This document shows, piece by piece, positions 33,998-42,288 of a DNA stretch of 64,000 nucleotides (position 1 is the stretch's first letter; each line of letters starts with the position of its first letter). Both the position numbers and the translations under genes were made by a program. The stretch is from JABDMH01 sp965223215. GTDB lineage: Bacteria; Bacteroidota; Bacteroidia; Chitinophagales; Saprospiraceae. The DNA is taken from contig CBDCVZ010000010.1 in assembly GCA_965223215.1 (NCBI GenBank), positions 6,572,001 through 6,636,000 of the forward strand, written 5' to 3'. The notes beneath the pieces were generated by a model. The model was not told the origin of the DNA, searched no databases, and worked only from the letters and a program-made list of their open reading frames with translations.

Positions 33998-35422
33998 TTA
34001 GAAATTCACCCCTTTAAAATACTTGGGCCGCACGGCCATCGGTTTTAAATCAGTCAACTCGCTGATTTTAACCGGCCGCTTTTCCTTGATGCTTTTTCTC
34101 GCAGCAATGCCAATTAATATAGACATGGCGCCATCTCGACTGCCCGCTGCGTGTCCCAGTGGATCGGGAGCATCCTGGTTTTTAAATATTTTGTCTTGCA
34201 ATCTGACGTCGCCCCCTCCATGACCACCTCTTGATTTGGGTACTTTGACCATTTCATAAGTATCAAAGTTTTTCATCAAGATGATTTCGTGATAATCTTC
34301 AAATTCCTTGTCATCTTTTTGCGACATTTCTGCGGCATGCAGCTTTGATTGATCTAAGCGCTCTTGTTGTCGCCAAGGGATGTCTTCCCACGACTCGATC
34401 CGACCATTTTTGCCATTAAATGCAAGGCGCCAGCCTTCAAAGGGAGAGTAGGTGGTGAGTGAATAATTTACCACGACATCATTAGCGTATTTTATTTGAG
34501 CCGACATTTTATCGTAAATATCAATGTCATCCCTCCAGAGACAATTGTCGCGAATGTATCCATCATATTTTTCGTTGTCCGTATATAATTTGACGTTTCG
34601 TTCACTCTTGGTTATGTCCCAGTAATAGTCACATTTCTTGGTGTGCGCGCAATTTCGACAATTTGCCCCCCGGAAAGAATTGTTGTGACCATAATGCTCT
34701 AGGCTCCCGTATGCGCTTACTTCCACTGGGTCAGAATCAAGCAGCCAGTTTAACAAATCAAAATGGTGGGTTGCCTTATGCACCCATAGAGAGCCACCTT
34801 TATCCATTTCACCGTGCCATCTGCGAAAGTAAGATGCTCCGTGATATACATTGAGATACCAGCTAAAATCAACGGATACCACCCGACCTATGTGATCCTC
34901 CACGAGAAGCTCTTTGATTTTTGTGACGTGAGGTGCCCACCGATAGTTGAAGCCCACGATGATTTGCTTGCCAGAGTCTCTCTCCGCATCTAGGATGGCC
35001 TGACACTTTACATCGTCGGTGGTCAATGGTTTTTCTGTGATGACCTGGATCCCTGCTTTAAGCCCTTTGATGATGAATTCATGGTGTGTGGAATCCATGG
35101 TGGTTACAATCAAAACATCGGGCTTGATCTCCTCCAACATCTTATCGAAATCTAAATAGGTTGGACAATCAACACCCATATATTCTAATGCATACCTCAG
35201 CCGACCTTCATTAATGTCTGCCAGGGCCACAAACTCAAGAATATCGCTGTAGCGTTCGACTAGATTTTTTCCCCAGAAAGAGGTGCCCCTGACGCCGGTA
35301 CCCACCAGGGCTACTCTCTTCTTGGCAAAAAGTGATTTTGCCGATACTTGATCAACGGTACCTGGAAGTACAGAAACGCCGGCGGCAACACTGGAGGTTT
35401 TGAGGAATGATCTTCGCTTCAT
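33998..35422 (-). CDS. Tat-exported Gfo/Idh/MocA oxidoreductase with a cysteine cluster
   Basis: 474 residues. The twin-arginine signal MKRRSFLKTSSVAAG indicates export in folded form with bound cofactor. The Rossmann fold begins VALVGTGVRGTSFWG; the catalytic motif is TEKPLTTD and the substrate helix GGSLWVHKATHHFDLLNWL. An insertion carries Cys255-x2-Cys258-x5-Cys264 and a further Cys about 30 residues later (RDNCLW), which could bind a metal. The C-terminus has a GHGGGD loop found in the secreted sub-group from Bacteroidota and Planctomycetes. The likely substrate is an extracytoplasmic sugar or glycoside (inference). Confidence 0.85.
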   Translation of the reverse strand: MKRRSFLKTSSVAAGVSVLPGTVDQVSAKSLFAKKRVALVGTGVRGTSFWGKNLVERYSDILEFVALADINEGRLRYALEYMGVDCPTYLDFDKMLEEIKPDVLIVTTMDSTHHEFIIKGLKAGIQVITEKPLTTDDVKCQAILDAERDSGKQIIVGFNYRWAPHVTKIKELLVEDHIGRVVSVDFSWYLNVYHGASYFRRWHGEMDKGGSLWVHKATHHFDLLNWLLDSDPVEVSAYGSLEHYGHNNSFRGANCRNCAHTKKCDYYWDITKSERNVKLYTDNEKYDGYIRDNCLWRDDIDIYDKMSAQIKYANDVVVNYSLTTYSPFEGWRLAFNGKNGRIESWEDIPWRQQERLDQSKLHAAEMSQKDDKEFEDYHEIILMKNFDTYEMVKVPKSRGGHGGGDVRLQDKIFKNQDAPDPLGHAAGSRDGAMSILIGIAARKSIKEKRPVKISELTDLKPMAVRPKYFKGVNF

Positions 35423-35538
35423 GTTTGTAAACTTATCATTGTTTAAGGATTCGGTAAATTAGAAAAAGATCTCAAGCTTTTTGCTCGGACACAATCGTTA
35501 TCTTTCAATCTTCAAGCATTTTTTTTAACGAAAGTGGT

Positions 35539-37026
35539 ATGAGTGCACAATACATTTTATCCATTGATCAAGGTACTACCAGCTGTCGTGCGCTGGTGAT
35601 TGATCACGCTGGTTCCATTCAAGCAGTGGCCCAGCAAGAGTTTACTCAGATTTTTCCAAAGCCCGGTTGGGTAGAGCATGATGCAGAAGAAATTCTGAAG
35701 ACGCAAGTCGAGATGATACAACAAGCCATCGCTAAGGGGGGTGTTGGTCCAGGACAGATCGCAGCCATTGGCATCACCAATCAACGAGAGACAACCGTTG
35801 TGTGGGATCGTCGCAATGGCAAACCCATCTACAATGCCATCGTATGGCAAGACACTAGGACTGCGGGTATTTGTGAGAAGATCAAAGCAGCTGGTTGGGA
35901 AGATGAAATCAGACAAAAGACGGGGTTGGTAGTCGATTCATACTTTTCTGCAACGAAAGTAATGTGGATACTGGAGCAGGTGGAAGGGGCCAAGGAACTG
36001 GCGGTTCAAGGGCATCTGGCCATGGGTACCATTGACAGCTGGCTTATTTGGCACTTGACCAAAGGCGAGACACATGTGACGGACTACAGCAATGCTTCGC
36101 GGACCATGCTTTACAACATCCATGAATTGAACTGGGATCAGGACATCTGCGAGAAGCTGCAAGTACCGATGAATATGCTTCCGGAGGTTCGGCCCTCTTC
36201 GGGAATTTTTGGCCACCATCAGATTGGTGGGGTGGAGGTTCCCATCGCCGGTGTAGCGGGAGACCAGCAGGCGGCACTTTTTGGGCAACAGTGTTTGGCA
36301 CCAGGATCAGCCAAGAATACTTACGGTACAGGATGCTTCATGCTCATGCAGACTGGAGAAAAAGCTGCCATTTCTGAGCATGGTTTGTTGACGACCATTG
36401 CTTGGGGAAAGGACGGTAAGGTGTTTTATGCTCTGGAAGGTAGTATTTTCATCGCTGGTGCTGCCATTCAATGGCTGCGCGATGGGTTAAAGCTATTTGA
36501 CGAAGCAGCCAAGAGTGAAGCGCTAGCCCTGCAAGCCAATCCAGATCACGGAGTCTACATGGTGCCTGCCTTTGCCGGACTAGGGGCTCCCTATTGGGAC
36601 ATGTATGCGCGAGGGGCAATCTTCGGATTGACGAGAGATTCGGGTCAGCCAGAAATTACAGCAGCAACTTTGCATTCATTGGCCTATCAAACCAGAGATA
36701 TTTTAGAAGCGATGCAAGACGATAGTGGTGTCGTGCTGGATGAATTAAATGTGGACGGTGGTGCGACTGCAAATGACTATCTGATGCAATTTCAGGCGGA
36801 CATACTGGACGTTTCCGTCGTGCGGCCGAAGATTACCGAAACAACAGCCATGGGTGCGGCTTTTCTTGCCGGGCTCGCGGTCAATTTTTGGACTGATCAA
36901 CAAATCTCTGAGGTGAGATCGATCGATAAGACCTTTGAGCCTACCATGTCGCCAGATCAACGCAGCAAACTTTACCAGGGATGGAAGCGGGCAGTTGAAA
37001 GAACAAAGGGATGGAGCAAGACCTAG
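35539..37026 (+). CDS. glpK: Glycerol kinase
   Basis: 495 residues, the normal GlpK length. FGGY motifs are intact: SIDQGTTSCRALV at the N-terminus (phosphate loop), GITNQRETTVVWDR, and the substrate segment NAIVWQDTRT. The C-terminal domain has GSAKNTYGTGCFMLMQTG and DGGATANDYLMQFQADI. It phosphorylates glycerol to sn-glycerol 3-phosphate in the cytoplasm. The stop overlaps the next gene, glpD, by 16 bases, so the two are translated together. No glpF facilitator is found nearby. Confidence 0.95.
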   Translation: MSAQYILSIDQGTTSCRALVIDHAGSIQAVAQQEFTQIFPKPGWVEHDAEEILKTQVEMIQQAIAKGGVGPGQIAAIGITNQRETTVVWDRRNGKPIYNAIVWQDTRTAGICEKIKAAGWEDEIRQKTGLVVDSYFSATKVMWILEQVEGAKELAVQGHLAMGTIDSWLIWHLTKGETHVTDYSNASRTMLYNIHELNWDQDICEKLQVPMNMLPEVRPSSGIFGHHQIGGVEVPIAGVAGDQQAALFGQQCLAPGSAKNTYGTGCFMLMQTGEKAAISEHGLLTTIAWGKDGKVFYALEGSIFIAGAAIQWLRDGLKLFDEAAKSEALALQANPDHGVYMVPAFAGLGAPYWDMYARGAIFGLTRDSGQPEITAATLHSLAYQTRDILEAMQDDSGVVLDELNVDGGATANDYLMQFQADILDVSVVRPKITETTAMGAAFLAGLAVNFWTDQQISEVRSIDKTFEPTMSPDQRSKLYQGWKRAVERTKGWSKT

Positions 37027-38669
37027 CATTCTCGGTCAAGAATCGAGATCATTTTCTAAAAGCAATCAGAAATACGAGATTCGATCTCCTGGTGGTGGGT
37101 GGTGGAATCACTGGAGCTGGCATTGCCCTTGATGCTGTGACACGTGGATTGTCTGTTTGTCTTATTGAGAAGGGAGATTTTGCCTCCGGCACCAGTGGAA
37201 AGTCGACTAAATTGATTCACGGTGGACTGCGTTACCTCAAGCAGTTTGAGTTTGGATTAGTGAAGGAAGTCGGGGTTGAACGAGCAATCCTCCACAAACT
37301 GGCACCACACTTGGTGCTGCCGGAGAAAATGTTGTTGCCATTAATCAAGGGTGGGTCGCTGGGCAAGACAATGACCTCGATTGGACTTTATATCTATGAC
37401 TTTTTAGCAGATGTGGAAGGCGATGATAAAAGGCGAATGTTAGATGCAGAAGAAACCATAGCACTCGAACCATTGCTGCCGGAAGACAAACTATTAGGTG
37501 GTAGCTTATATGCAGAATATCGCACCGACGATGCTCGTCTAACCATTGAGGTGGTCAAATCCGCTTATCACCATGGAGCACTTCCTATCAACTATGTGGA
37601 GGGAATAGGACTCCTGGACCAGAATGACCAGGTGATTGGCATGAGTTGTAAAGATGGGTTAACGGGGGAAGTTTTTGACATTCAGGCGGACTATGTGGTC
37701 AATGCCACAGGACCTTGGGTGGATGATGTACGGCGCCTGGGGGGAACCATTCACGGAAAGCACCTTTATCTCACGAAGGGTAGCCATATTGTGGTGCCCT
37801 GGGAAAAGTTGCCTTGCCAACAGGCCATTTATTTCGATGTACCCAACGACAAGCGAATGATTTTTGCGATACCGAGATTAGGAGTGACTTATGTGGGTAC
37901 CACCGATACTTATTATGATTCTGACAAGAATGATGTGCGGGTAAGCCGCGCCGATTGCGATTATCTACTAAACGCTGTCAATCTGACTTTTCCCGGAGTC
38001 GACCTAAGCATCGATGATATCGTGTCCAGCTGGTCGGGGGTCCGACCTCTGATTTATGAAGATGGTAAATCCGCCTCAGAGATATCACGGAAAGATGAGA
38101 TTTTTGAATCGGACAATGGCTTAATATCGATTGCCGGAGGTAAACTGACGGGGTATCGCAAGATGGCAGAGCGAATTGTCGATTTGGTTGCCGAGAGGTT
38201 CAGGGAAACCAATCACAGAAGCCTTCAGCCTTGTCAGACGGATCAACTTCCATTGACTTCAAAACACTTTCGAAGCTACGAGGAAGTACAAGAAGTAATT
38301 GCTGCTATCAAGCGGCGTATCACTAAATGCAATCTCTCCGCAAATTTGCCAGGGTATCTGGTTAACAGCTTTGGGAAGGATGCTGAGGCCATTGTGGATA
38401 AGTTCTTCCGATCTCAGGATCATCCCAGTCAGCTCAATATGATCAAAAGTGAAATTGATCATTGTTTTGAAAACGAGATGATCGTGTATCCTGCCGATTA
38501 TTTGATCAGGCGCAGTGGAAGATCATACTTTGCTCCCGACACGGTTGACGACGTTAAAACGGTGATTTTTCCTTACTTTCGAGAGAGCAAGAGGTTTTCT
38601 GATGAAGAACTCAATCAATTAACTTCTGCTTGGGATTTGATGGTTAAGGCCATGACAGATTTCCAGTAG
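37011..38669 (+). CDS. glpD: Glycerol-3-phosphate dehydrogenase/oxidase (FAD)
   Basis: 552 residues. The FAD-binding motif VVGGGITGAGIA (Gly30 to Gly37) is followed by DFASGTSGKSTKLIHGGLRYL, the signature of the GlpD/GlpO family. A C-terminal DAO_C domain (about 410-520) completes the protein. It oxidises glycerol 3-phosphate to dihydroxyacetone phosphate and passes electrons to the membrane quinone pool or oxygen. Its start overlaps glpK by 16 bases, which is a coupled two-gene unit for glycerol use. The sequence does not show whether it is the dehydrogenase or the oxidase form. Confidence 0.93.
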   Translation: MEQDLAFSVKNRDHFLKAIRNTRFDLLVVGGGITGAGIALDAVTRGLSVCLIEKGDFASGTSGKSTKLIHGGLRYLKQFEFGLVKEVGVERAILHKLAPHLVLPEKMLLPLIKGGSLGKTMTSIGLYIYDFLADVEGDDKRRMLDAEETIALEPLLPEDKLLGGSLYAEYRTDDARLTIEVVKSAYHHGALPINYVEGIGLLDQNDQVIGMSCKDGLTGEVFDIQADYVVNATGPWVDDVRRLGGTIHGKHLYLTKGSHIVVPWEKLPCQQAIYFDVPNDKRMIFAIPRLGVTYVGTTDTYYDSDKNDVRVSRADCDYLLNAVNLTFPGVDLSIDDIVSSWSGVRPLIYEDGKSASEISRKDEIFESDNGLISIAGGKLTGYRKMAERIVDLVAERFRETNHRSLQPCQTDQLPLTSKHFRSYEEVQEVIAAIKRRITKCNLSANLPGYLVNSFGKDAEAIVDKFFRSQDHPSQLNMIKSEIDHCFENEMIVYPADYLIRRSGRSYFAPDTVDDVKTVIFPYFRESKRFSDEELNQLTSAWDLMVKAMTDFQ

Positions 38670-38745
38670 CAAATCGTATGACTCGCTTATCTACGGAAAT
38701 CGAACTTAGCTCTTATCCACAAAGCTTTATCTGACTTGGTAATTA

Positions 38746-39288
38746 GTGGTTGACCCACGATCAAATGTTGACTTGGCATCTGAAGCTTTAAATAAAGACA
38801 CTTTTCGAGCGCTGTTTGAAGATCACTATGATCTCATCTGCAACTACCTAAACGCTCAGACGCGTGATTGGGATTTGAGTCAAGAAGTAGCACAGAAAAC
38901 CTTTGTCAAAGTATGGGAAAAGCGCAAAGACATTTCCTTTAGCACATCTCCCAAAAGCTATTTATTCCAAGCGGCAAGAAACACTCTGATCGATCACTAT
39001 CGATCACACAAGAGTTCGTCCACCAACGCTGAAGCCTATTCCGATCAGATCAAGAGAGTATCCGAGATGCCGACCGAAGATGGTGGGTTGGGTGTGACCC
39101 AGAAGATTGCCTGGGCGGTCGATCAATTGAAGCCCAAGACCAGAGAAATTTTCTTACTCAATAAACAAGAGGGACTTACATATGACGAAATTGCAGAATA
39201 TTTGAAGATTTCTAAGCGTACAGTTGAATACAATATGAAGAATGCATTGATACAATTAAAAGAACTATTGAAAGACAAACTCTATTGA
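38746..39288 (+). CDS. ECF RNA polymerase sigma factor (Bacteroidota FecI-like)
   Basis: 180 residues from a GTG at 38746. Region 2 runs from about residue 17 to 85 (RALFEDHYDLICNYLNAQ, then LSQEVAQKTFVKVWEKR and YLFQAARNTLIDHYR), and region 4 from about 118 to 172 (LKPKTREIFLLNKQEGLTY, DEIAEYLKISKRTVEYNM). It is probably held inactive by the FecR-like protein encoded 85 bases downstream. A DnaA-box-like TTATCCACA at 38713-38721 lies just upstream, probably by chance. Confidence 0.88.
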   Translation: MVDPRSNVDLASEALNKDTFRALFEDHYDLICNYLNAQTRDWDLSQEVAQKTFVKVWEKRKDISFSTSPKSYLFQAARNTLIDHYRSHKSSSTNAEAYSDQIKRVSEMPTEDGGLGVTQKIAWAVDQLKPKTREIFLLNKQEGLTYDEIAEYLKISKRTVEYNMKNALIQLKELLKDKLY

Positions 39289-39373
39289 AAGTGCAAAGAA
39301 ATATCAAATCAAGTTGGGTTTTTACCCATTTGCAGACGTCATAGAGTTGTAAAGGATTGATTGAAAATCTATA

Positions 39374-40390
39374 ATGGATAAGTTGAAGGATAAAATATTG
39401 CAATACATTATCTCCGGCAAGTATGCTGAGGATAAGGCAGTAGATCAAGAGATCCTGAACGATCCTTCCTTTGATCAGAGTGAGTATGATTTGTTAACCG
39501 ATATCTGGGAGCGAGCGGATGATCTGAAAGATTTCCGGACGGCCAACAAATCAGATGCCTGGCAGAGTATCATGAACCAAACGGGTCTGGAGGAGGCTAA
39601 AAAAGTAACCCTTTGGCAAAAATGGAGCATCGCGGCCAGTGTTTTGATATTGATCGCTGCCTCGATTTATCTCTTCCCCAGAAATCCTTACATCACCTCT
39701 GAAGTTGCCTCCACTGAGCAGCAAATCAGCCTACCCGATAACTCTTTGGTGACCCTCCAACCTGGAAGTACCGTTAGATACCTCAAGCCTCCAAGATTTG
39801 TGGGAGCCGATGAACGCGTGGTTTACTTAGATGGTGAAGGTGTATTTAATGTCGAACATGATCCCGCCAAGCCATTCAAGGTAGTCACGGAGTATACCTC
39901 GGTCGATGTAACGGGCACGATTTTCATGTATAAAGAAGATGGCATAAATTCTGAAACTGAAAACATCGATGGCCTCATTCGGTTTGGAACCAATGATGGT
40001 ACCCAAAGTGTGACCCTGCAGAAGGGTGATCGAGCTTCCTTTGACGGTGGGGAGATCGTGAAAATACCTTTTGAGCCACCACCGCCGCCACCGCCACCCC
40101 CTACCAATAGAGTAAGTGCCTTCAATCTGGTCGAAATATTAGGAGATCTCTATCCTCAGCGCTTAGAATTGAGTCCGGCACTGCAGCCGAATAATGCTGT
40201 GATCGAAGTCGATCTGAAGTTGGCACTGGGTGATCTCTTGGAATCACTCCGGGACAATGAAAACGTCACGATTGAATTCATTCCCGTCGGTTCGAATAGT
40301 TACAAGTTGACAGCACTGAGTGCTACGGATACTGGCCTGCAAGCCGACATCAGTTTCGAATCTTATATTGATGGGCAATCCTTCAAATAG
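39374..40390 (+). CDS. FecR-family anti-sigma regulator with proline hinge
   Basis: 338 residues. A cytoplasmic anti-sigma part (1-80), one membrane segment (about 86-101, AASVLILIAASIYLF), and a periplasmic FecR domain (about 108-225, LPDNSLVTLQPGSTVRYL to GDRASFDGGEIVK). A run of nine prolines (235-243) joins it to a C-terminal domain of about 85 residues of the DUF4974/STN type (FNLVEILGDLYPQRLELS). This layout normally couples to a TonB-dependent receptor whose N-terminal signalling domain contacts FecR. No such receptor gene follows here. Confidence 0.85.
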   Translation: MDKLKDKILQYIISGKYAEDKAVDQEILNDPSFDQSEYDLLTDIWERADDLKDFRTANKSDAWQSIMNQTGLEEAKKVTLWQKWSIAASVLILIAASIYLFPRNPYITSEVASTEQQISLPDNSLVTLQPGSTVRYLKPPRFVGADERVVYLDGEGVFNVEHDPAKPFKVVTEYTSVDVTGTIFMYKEDGINSETENIDGLIRFGTNDGTQSVTLQKGDRASFDGGEIVKIPFEPPPPPPPPPTNRVSAFNLVEILGDLYPQRLELSPALQPNNAVIEVDLKLALGDLLESLRDNENVTIEFIPVGSNSYKLTALSATDTGLQADISFESYIDGQSFK

Positions 40391-40607
40391 GCTTGCTAGA
40401 TCAGTTGTGTCAGTCCATCTCGTTACAAGGATGATCATCATCAGCCGATCAAGGGATTAATCTAATCTGTGGGTAGTCTTCGGATCGAAAATCCGACGGT
40501 TGCAAAAGAAAATCCAATATTGCCTTTTGGCCACTCATAACTTCCTGTATCCATGGCCGAAGGGAAGCACTCTTTACAAGAAAATACACAGTATTGCATT
40601 GAGCAAT

Positions 40608-40640
40608 AAAAAAGGTCGACTGAGGTTTGCTCAGTCGACC
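40608..40640 (-). terminator. Intrinsic terminator of the DUF1501 gene
   Basis: Read on the minus strand this is an 11-bp perfect stem, GGTCGACTGAG (40640-40630) with CTCAGTCGACC (40624-40614), a 5-base loop and then at least six T (40613-40608). It lies 51 bases past the end of the leftward DUF1501 gene (stop at 40691). The rest of 40391-40690, between the converging FecR and DUF1501 genes, holds nothing else recognisable. Confidence 0.85.
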
Positions 40641-40690
40641 TGCCAAATTAAAGTAATCCAAGATTTTACTTGGGGGAGAGCTTTTATGGG

Positions 40691-42253
40691 TTAGAAATGT
40701 AACAGGGAATTGGATTGTATGACCTTTTGGCCAGCCAGCCTTAGCACATAATGCCCTGGGGGTAATTCGGGAAGTGCAAAGGTCCTGGTTTGCGGTCCGG
40801 TGGTGATGTTGCCTTCTTCAAGCTTAAAAACCTCTTGTCCAGTGGTATTGAATATGCTCATCCTCATTTGACCACCAGGCGAATTAAATTGCACACTTAG
40901 TTGCTCAAAGAAGGGATTGGGATAGGCGTGAACATAATCTACTTCAGCCCTGGGCAACTCACTGCTGGTGGTCATGCTACATGCGTCGATCACCTGGGTA
41001 TATTGAAAGTCATGGGAAAAGATTGAACTTATCGTGGCTTCAGATGCCCCAAACCAATCCATCATGATGGACCCAAAAATATTTTTGAAATCGACCTGGG
41101 CTGGTACACCCGCCTGCCGCTCGAGTGCATCGGGGATCTCGGGATTGGGTCCGACAATGCCACTTTGAACACATGATCCAAAGAGAATGAGCGGGGCGGC
41201 TGTTCCATGATCCGTACCCATACTACCGTTGGATTCGATTTGACGCCCAAATTCTGATCTGGTGGCACCAACCACTCGGTGGTCCAGTCCCTGTGCCCTG
41301 AGATCATCCATAAAGGCATGTATGGCTTCAGAGAGCCAGCCCAGCAACAAGCTATGTGTTCCCGTGGTCGGATCACCGTTGTCAACTTGATTAGCGTGGG
41401 TGTCAAAGCCATTGATATTGACGACATAGACTTTGGTCTGGAGTCCTCCCGAAATCAATTGTGCAACCGTCTTTAATTGATCGGCCAGTGAATTATTGCC
41501 GTCCTCAGGATAGAGCGTTGATTGATTGGTTCCCATCTCAGCAGCCTCATTCAGGATGGCAGCATATTCATTGGTTTGGGCAACCACTTGCCTCAGGTAA
41601 GCCAATTCATCTCCATAGGGTAGGTCAGGAAGTGCTCCACCTTCGGTTCCGGGGATATTGGCTAGTGCTGTGGGATCGCTGATGGCCAATGAAAAATTGG
41701 AAGCACTTCCCTGACAGGTTTCAGAGACCCGGGGTCCCATGGTGATGGCAATCGGATGTGGTGAGTCCTCGTTGGGATAACCATCGGGAAAACCGGGATA
41801 ATCCGTATCCAGGTAGCGGCCAATCCAACCGGTGGATAACACTTCATTAGCAAGAGATCCACTGTCCCAGATATCTAGACTGCGGAAGTGGCTTCGATTT
41901 TGATTTTCATAGCCTACATTTTGAATAATTGAAATGACACCTTCATCAAAAAGCGTTTTCATACCCGTCATCCTCGGGTGTAGTCCTGTCTCGTCGGTGA
42001 GTTTTAATATTTGATTTTCGGGAATTAAAATGTTGGAACGAAATCTGGATAAATTGCTGTATTGATCGATCGGGATAACCATGTTTAAACCATCATTTCC
42101 ACCATTTTGTCGAATGAGCACAAATATGCGGTCATCGTCAGGCGCAATGAGATCTTCAAATATTGAATTAGTGATGGCACCGACTTTTGATGCGCCGACC
42201 ATCATTGGGATGGTTAAAACTGATCCGGATTTTAAGAAGAATCTCCTTTTCAT
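40691..42253 (-). CDS. DUF1501 protein with twin-arginine signal and T9SS type A sorting domain
   Basis: 520 residues. The N-terminus MKRRFFLKSGSVLTIPMMVG is a twin-arginine signal. The DUF1501 domain follows (residues about 40-420), with FVLIRQNGGNDGLNMVIP, the alkaline-phosphatase-like start, and NINGFDTHANQVDNG and GATRSEFGRQIESNGSMGTD, the conserved metal-binding-like core. The last 80 residues are a T9SS type A domain (VHAYPNPFFEQLSVQF to LPPGHYVLRLAG). It is encoded 35 bases after the DUF1800 gene, its usual partner. An arylsulfatase-like fold is proposed for DUF1501, but activity is unknown. Confidence 0.85.
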   Translation of the reverse strand: MKRRFFLKSGSVLTIPMMVGASKVGAITNSIFEDLIAPDDDRIFVLIRQNGGNDGLNMVIPIDQYSNLSRFRSNILIPENQILKLTDETGLHPRMTGMKTLFDEGVISIIQNVGYENQNRSHFRSLDIWDSGSLANEVLSTGWIGRYLDTDYPGFPDGYPNEDSPHPIAITMGPRVSETCQGSASNFSLAISDPTALANIPGTEGGALPDLPYGDELAYLRQVVAQTNEYAAILNEAAEMGTNQSTLYPEDGNNSLADQLKTVAQLISGGLQTKVYVVNINGFDTHANQVDNGDPTTGTHSLLLGWLSEAIHAFMDDLRAQGLDHRVVGATRSEFGRQIESNGSMGTDHGTAAPLILFGSCVQSGIVGPNPEIPDALERQAGVPAQVDFKNIFGSIMMDWFGASEATISSIFSHDFQYTQVIDACSMTTSSELPRAEVDYVHAYPNPFFEQLSVQFNSPGGQMRMSIFNTTGQEVFKLEEGNITTGPQTRTFALPELPPGHYVLRLAGQKVIQSNSLLHF

Positions 42254-42288
42254 AAGTTTAGATTATAAATGTGAGGTGGAATTTGTCA

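Noticed and set aside
38713..38721. Perfect DnaA-box sequence TTATCCACA
   Set aside because: Single occurrence with no second box, no AT-rich unwinding element and no dnaA or dnaN gene; a chance match is likely in 64 kb.
40614..40640. Transposon terminal inverted repeat
   Set aside because: The 11-bp palindrome is followed by a T run on the minus strand just after the DUF1501 gene, which fits a terminator, and there is no transposase.
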